This document shows positions 58,538 through 64,000 of a stretch of DNA of 64,000 nt, in pieces. Origin of the DNA: Anoplopoma fimbria (taxonomy: Eukaryota > Chordata > Actinopteri > Perciformes > Anoplopomatidae); the NCBI RefSeq assembly GCF_027596085.1, contig NC_072464.1, positions 20,621,456-20,685,455 of the forward strand, read 5' to 3'. How positions within the stretch are numbered: the stretch's first letter is position 1; each line of letters begins with the position of its first letter. A program made the translations under genes and the position numbers. The notes beneath the pieces are model-generated. The model was not told the origin of the DNA. It saw only the letters and a list, made by a program, of their open reading frames with translations, and made no database searches.

Positions 58538-60351
58538 AATGTGATGAGAGGATTTTCTGCTGAAGGGATAATGAAAGGATTCCAGTAGAAACATGAATCT
58601 GTCCCGTCTCCTTTCAACAATGTCTGACTGCCTGCAGGCGTAAAGACAGTTTGATGCTTTGGCATCTTTGCTGTTAACCAGAAATCCTGTCCTTTCACTT
58701 CCAGAAAGCTCATCGCCGACGACCACGAAGATATAAATCTCTCCCAAAACAAAACTGGTCATTTATTTCACAGGAAGAGGAAGAGGTTTTGTCATTCTGG
58801 CATGTGGCAGACTTGACATTACAATTGTCATTGAAAACAGCGGGTGTTGAGTCGAGCACTGAATCACTAGTTAAAAATGTACGGAGGGAAATTATTCAGC
58901 TGCTCTTTCTGATGCGTTTATGGTTGGTTGTTGTTTTCCTAGTCAGACAGCCTCTGTTAATAATTATATTATCCTAATATGAATATGATTAGCAAGAGAG
59001 GATTTTACTGAAATGGGAAGCAAACAATTTTCAAAAAAGAATTTAGCAATGAGACTGAAGATTGATGCTAATAAATGTTTGACAAGATCATTTCGATGCA
59101 TGACATGAAAAACCTGATTAGTTTTCACAGCAATTTGACTCGGTGTCGTTCGCTGCACCTAAACACCCTCCATAAATAAATGAACATCCATTTTCATGAA
59201 TATATAAATTATCAAAATGTAAAAAAGGGATGAGCAGGATATCACAGTCCCTGCAGCTCTGCACTGCCCATTTATATATATATTTTTTAAATATAAATTG
59301 TTGCATTATTATTGAAACTGAAAGACAAAAGCTGCACACTGCCCGTCTGATCTGAACTTGTGTTTCAGGTTTGATTTGTTAATATTTACAGTATTTGTTT
59401 GTTCTTTGCACGATCCCAACAGTTTGTGTTTTATTATAACACATATCGTTTTAAAAGCAATTTCTGGTTGTACTTTCTATGACGCCCAAAATATCTATAA
59501 TGCATTATAAACATACTTATGATGCGTTATAATTTACTTATAGCACTGGATTATTACAATAATAAGATATACTAAGTATGAAAGCAATCATACATATTCA
59601 TAAGGCTTTATAACAATAATCCTAACACATAATATAAATTTGGTGGCACATAATGCCACCAAATTTCCCAGCTGCTGATATTGAACTTTTCAGCTTTATC
59701 CTTTTGTTGATATTGAGATGGAGAATCATGGACCATCCTCCTCTTCTGCTCACTGTTGGTTGTAACAAAGCTCCTCAGGTTGTGGAGCGGAGCCACATGG
59801 TGGCAGTGTCCACAAATACTGTCAGCTCGTCTTCCATGTCCACATGAAGAACCATCCCTTCCTTAAAGGTAACAGTCGTCCAGCCAACACGTCCCTGTGT
59901 GCTGTCAAACCACTCTCATATTGGCAGAATGTGAATGGAGGCCTCTTGCAAAATGCAGATGGCAACCCCAACTGGTATTCTGGGCGAGTATCCAAAAAAA
60001 TCGTGTTATGCTTGAGTCACCATGACTCCTCCAACAAGAACCAATCAGCAGCGAGGCCAATCCAACAGCGTTTAGATGGCTCACATGGCTTATTTGAAAC
60101 GGCGGTCAAATCAGCCCACTGTGATAATTTAGTCATTTTCTCACATTTTGGTGCTATGAATATCTGTAACGTCATAGAAAAATGAACTAGGGGAAAGGTC
60201 AACTCTGAATATGAGTGATAAAGATGATGAGTGATGATGACACCATTGAGGAGGTCAACGCTCGATATATGAGCTCAATATCAACATCAACGCTATAGAT
60301 ATATATAAATATCTATATATTTTTAAAATATAAAAAAATAAATATTTATAA

Positions 60352-60408
<57 letters not shown>

Positions 60409-60500
60409 TATATAAATATATATGTTTATATAAAATAAAAATATGTATGCATATATAAATAATAAAAAAATATATAATTATATAAGTGTGTATATATATA
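55278..60500. other. Intergenic region
   Basis: No supported gene. Holds (CA)n at 57206-57295, (GA)n at 58500-58536, a repeat-like stretch at 59450-59640 and a (TA)n at 60357-60402. Confidence 0.5.
57206..57295. repeat. (CA)n microsatellite
   Basis: About 45 uninterrupted CA units. Confidence 0.96.
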
Positions 60501-60734
60501 CAGTACCAGTCAAAAGTTTGGACACACCTTCTCATTCAATGGTTTTTCTTTATTTTATTTTTTATTTTTTTCTACATTGTAGATTAATATTGAAGACATC
60601 CAAACTATGAAGGAACACATATGGAATTATGTGGTAAACAAACAAATGCTCAACAAACCAGAATATGTTTTAGATTTTAGATTTCTTCAAAGTAGTTGAA
60701 TGAGAAGGTGTGTCCAAACTTTTGACTGCTACTG
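60501..60734 (+). mobile_element. Tc1/mariner-type MITE, copy 7
   Basis: Full length inside a TA-rich tract; the right terminus has a single change (GACTGCTACTG). Confidence 0.9.
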
Positions 60735-61189
60735 TATATATATATAAATAAATAATAAATAAAAATATATATATGTATGTATATATATGTTTTTTTTAAA
60801 TGAGCAAAAAGAAGAACCTTCATCTTCATTCAAGAAGAGTCAGTTGGATTAGATGTTGTGTTTGTTTAAGTCATAAAGCAACGTTCCTCCTGACAGGTGC
60901 TCCACTACCTGGGCAGCGAGGGAAACTCCACCAACGGTCCGGAATGAGAGAGAGATCCTCTGTCGACATAAACATGAACCTCATCACCTGCCCCTGCCCC
61001 TGACCCAGAAGTGTAGTTGGCCAGGATCTCATTTTCAACCCGCGCTGTAGAGCATTGTTTCTGGGTGACTCACGGCCGACCTGGACTTGTCCTTCATGAG
61101 GAGATTTAAAGAGGGGAGAAGTTAACCACAGAGATTTGTCTCACAATGACTGGACTGCACAGAATCCATCATTGTCTTTTTTCAAGTAG

Positions 61190-61291
<102 letters not shown>

Positions 61292-61726
61292 TGAGCAGAT
61301 ACAGATTGCTTCCTTTTACAAACATTCCACAGTATTTGGTCATCTGAAGTGCCTCCAAAAGTCATCAGCTGGTGTTTCTCGGTGCTTTCCACCTCTTAAC
61401 GCAGTATAAGTCACCGACCCTTGACTAACCAGCAGCTCTACACCTCTCACGCCTCTGTGCTGACCGCGGCCTCCGTGTGTGACAGATGTTGTTTAGAGGT
61501 TTACCGGCCGGCTCCCAGCTTCGACCTGCTGTCGTCCCGGTCCAGAGTGACGCAGGTATTGCACAACATTTTCCTCGGTTATGACGGTGTCACATCACCG
61601 GCTCCCCCTTAGCACTCGCTGTTTCCCAGTTCCTCTGACGCGTGATAGGCTCACACACACACACACACACTCCTAACGATCGCACTGTTGTGTGTAAACA
61701 CCGCAAACAACTCAAAGGAGCACACA

Positions 61727-61759
<33 letters not shown>

Positions 61760-62169
61760 GCACACGGGGCCTCAGGTCCTGCTGTATCCAGGGAGGCACC
61801 TGTCACACGTGACGTCACATATGAGTCAGGTGAATGCATGCATGCATGCGTGCGGGTGTGTGTGTACTGGCTCCTGCTGGCTGTGGGATGTTTGCATAAT
61901 CAGCACTGCAGCACACCTTGGTCACAAGGTAAACTTTCCACTGTGCTCGGAGAAAGAAAAAAAAAAAGACCTCCGCTTCACACTTGAGTAGTCGGAGAAT
62001 GGCCTACTTTTACAGCCGGGGCTGATGGGAGGTGAAAGGCAGCAGAGAGAGGCGACGGGGTCTTACTGTATATGGGTAGTTGGGTTTAAACTTGTTGTAT
62101 AAGGCAGACAAACCTGCATGTTCTTTTATTTCACAGTTAAGTTTATAATCATTATTATTATTTAAGAAG

Positions 62170-62620
62170 ACTTTTATTTAAAGGTACAGTTCACAGCTTT
62201 TGGGAATGCTTTATCCGCTTTCTTATTGAGATGGGAATATCATACTACTTGCATGTCTCTGGGGTAAATAAACAGCAACACCTGGCTGGTTAGCTTAGCT
62301 TATCTTAGCGTAAAGACTGGATATAGGGGGAAATAACTAGCATGTCTCCATCCAGAGGTAACAAAATCCACCTACCAGCACCACTTAAAGATCACTTCCA
62401 TGTTTTCTCTGGTTTGTTTTATCCATACAAACTTGCGTAGAAACAGCAAGTTGCAGTTTTATGGAGGGGTTATGTGCTGCACTATTTCCTGCCAAATGTT
62501 GGTACCTTTAGAGAGAGCTAGGCTATCTGTTTCCCCCTGTTTCCAGTCTTTATGCTAAGCTAAGCTAACCAGGTTCATGTATGTATTTTAGAGTGGTATT
62601 GATCTTCTCATCTAACTCTC
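62170..62620 (+). mobile_element. Old interspersed fish repeat
   Basis: Contains AAGGTACAGTTCACAGC, TTAGCTTAGCTTATCTTAG, TATGCTAAGCTAAGCTAACC and TCTCATCTAACTCTCGGCAA, motifs of a repeat common in fish introns and intergenic DNA. The two TTAGC blocks are near-inverted copies. Confidence 0.6.
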
Positions 62621-64000
62621 GGCAAGAGACCGAATTAACATGTGCATATTTATTGCTTTGAGTATTGTGTCCAGCTAATTTTACAGAGGAAATAATTACA
62701 TAGTGGAACATATTTTAACTTCACTGGTCTGATCAGTTTGTTCCATATACATCTGCTTTCAGTCTCTTTTCCTCTTTTCCACAAAGTCACTGAAAGGATG
62801 ATGACCCCTTTGCAGATCATAATCTTATATTCTATTTTTAATGATGACTTTGTAACATCTGTCCTTGGACTATACAGATGATAAATACCCTCTTGGCTAA
62901 CTTCCCTTACTACTGTGCAATGTACTACCAAATAAAACAATAAATGAACTATAAATCATTATTGAATTGCAGAGGGATGGTTTGGATGGTTACTGTCGGG
63001 ATGTCACATCAATGACGTAGCCTGTTACCTTGAATTCTAGAAGTTAAACTTTGTTTTTTATCACGTGCCTCCTTTTCTCGCGTGCTTCAGAATTCTGAAA
63101 ACAGAGTCAATCCTTGACGAATTGAAGTAAATGGGGTCCAGATTTAACAACATCAAATATGTCAAAAATCCATTTACAAACTCTCGCTCAACTGGTGCAG
63201 AAATATCCAAGTCTTATTTATCCAGTTGTATGCTCAGTACTATATCAATATTGTGATATAATGAATATGAAATGTTTGCACACATTTTTCTGTACTGCAT
63301 TGTTTAAATTTGTTCTTGAAATTGACATTGGATCTGAAAAAGGAGGGACGAATAAATAGACTTTGAATTTAACAATCAATGCATTGATAAATATTTTTAA
63401 AATAGAAAATTAAAAACAACAATTAACCTAGAAATGAAAGTATACAAATTAGAATGTGAATATAGTACATTTGTAAATTGCAATAATCAAGTTAAAGTTT
63501 TAAAGTAAACTTTTTTGTGAATGAGGAATATAAAATCTTCTGGTTGCCAACTTTTATTTCCTTCTTTCAAATCTGTTCCTCCTTTCTGAGGCACTCTTAG
63601 GACTTGTTCTGGCAAATTATTGCCATTCTTCACATGTTCTCTTACCTGAATGTGTTCAAATAAAATTCTCCGGACTCGACTGGGTTCTGACTCAAGGATC
63701 CACACAGGAAAGTTAGCACAAAGTATTTCTGTTCATTAAAATAGTCAGTTCACAAAGATTTCTCACTTGGTCTGCAGATAGCTTTGGTTTTATTTGATTA
63801 AGTGATTTGTGAGTGACACAATGGAGGTGAATGGAATTCTGCTAATAGTGCTAAAAAGCATTGATGAGTGACATTTAAAAGAGTTGTGTCCTTCAAAAAT
63901 AAATATCTTGGTTCTGCAAATCTCACTGTGAAGTGTTCTATACTTTTTACAGAAGCTATAGTCTCTATAAAAGCTGCCAAGAATTATGTTCCAAGTGAAG
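62621..64000. other. Right-edge intergenic DNA
   Basis: AT-rich. A minus-strand exon-like or LTR-like stretch sits at 63540-63725; otherwise nothing is recognised. Confidence 0.4.

Overview
The window is vertebrate, almost certainly teleost fish, genomic DNA. The exons are short and bounded by GT-AG introns. The background is AT-rich and full of dinucleotide microsatellites. It also carries interspersed repeats that I recognise as common in fish: a tRNA-derived SINE, a Tc1/mariner-type MITE present seven times, and several older repeats. Exons were read directly from the DNA by splice sites, phase and recalled vertebrate family sequence; no database search was run.

Gene content. Two genes are supported. 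(1) The 3' part of fundc1, the mitochondrial outer-membrane mitophagy receptor, lies on the minus strand at 761-1997. A probable first exon is near 2382-2414, and the last coding exon is off the left edge. (2) A complete kdm6a (UTX, the H3K27me2/3 demethylase) lies on the plus strand in 30 coding exons from 8817 to 43838. Its reading frame closes at 1458 codons if exon 16 is ended at its expected site. Its promoter is CpG-rich and its 3' UTR ends near 44870. The genes are head to head, as FUNDC1 and KDM6A are on the human X, so this is conserved synteny. I cannot tell kdm6a from its teleost duplicate kdm6al.

Layout. 1-4100: fundc1, whose promoter/exon-1 end has been copied into a four-unit array (a duplicated dimer) split by a ~1.07 kb insertion. 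4100-8290: AT-rich intergenic DNA with a perfect 34-bp hairpin. 8290-8816: kdm6a promoter. 8817-43838: kdm6a, with TPR exons 3-12, variable linker exons 13-18 and JmjC/zinc-domain exons 20-29. 43839-44870: 3' UTR. 44.9-64 kb: no confident gene, but a 20-bp minisatellite, a three-copy MITE cluster and old repeats.

The most notable anomaly is in kdm6a exon 16. Where the splice donor should be, the sequence has a pure (CA)n microsatellite with no GT, and the frame then runs into a stop. Either the assembly is wrong there, or the gene uses an in-frame cryptic donor 57 bp upstream. I found no sign of an entirely new biological system. The unusual features are regulatory-array, repeat and splice-site oddities around two well-known genes.
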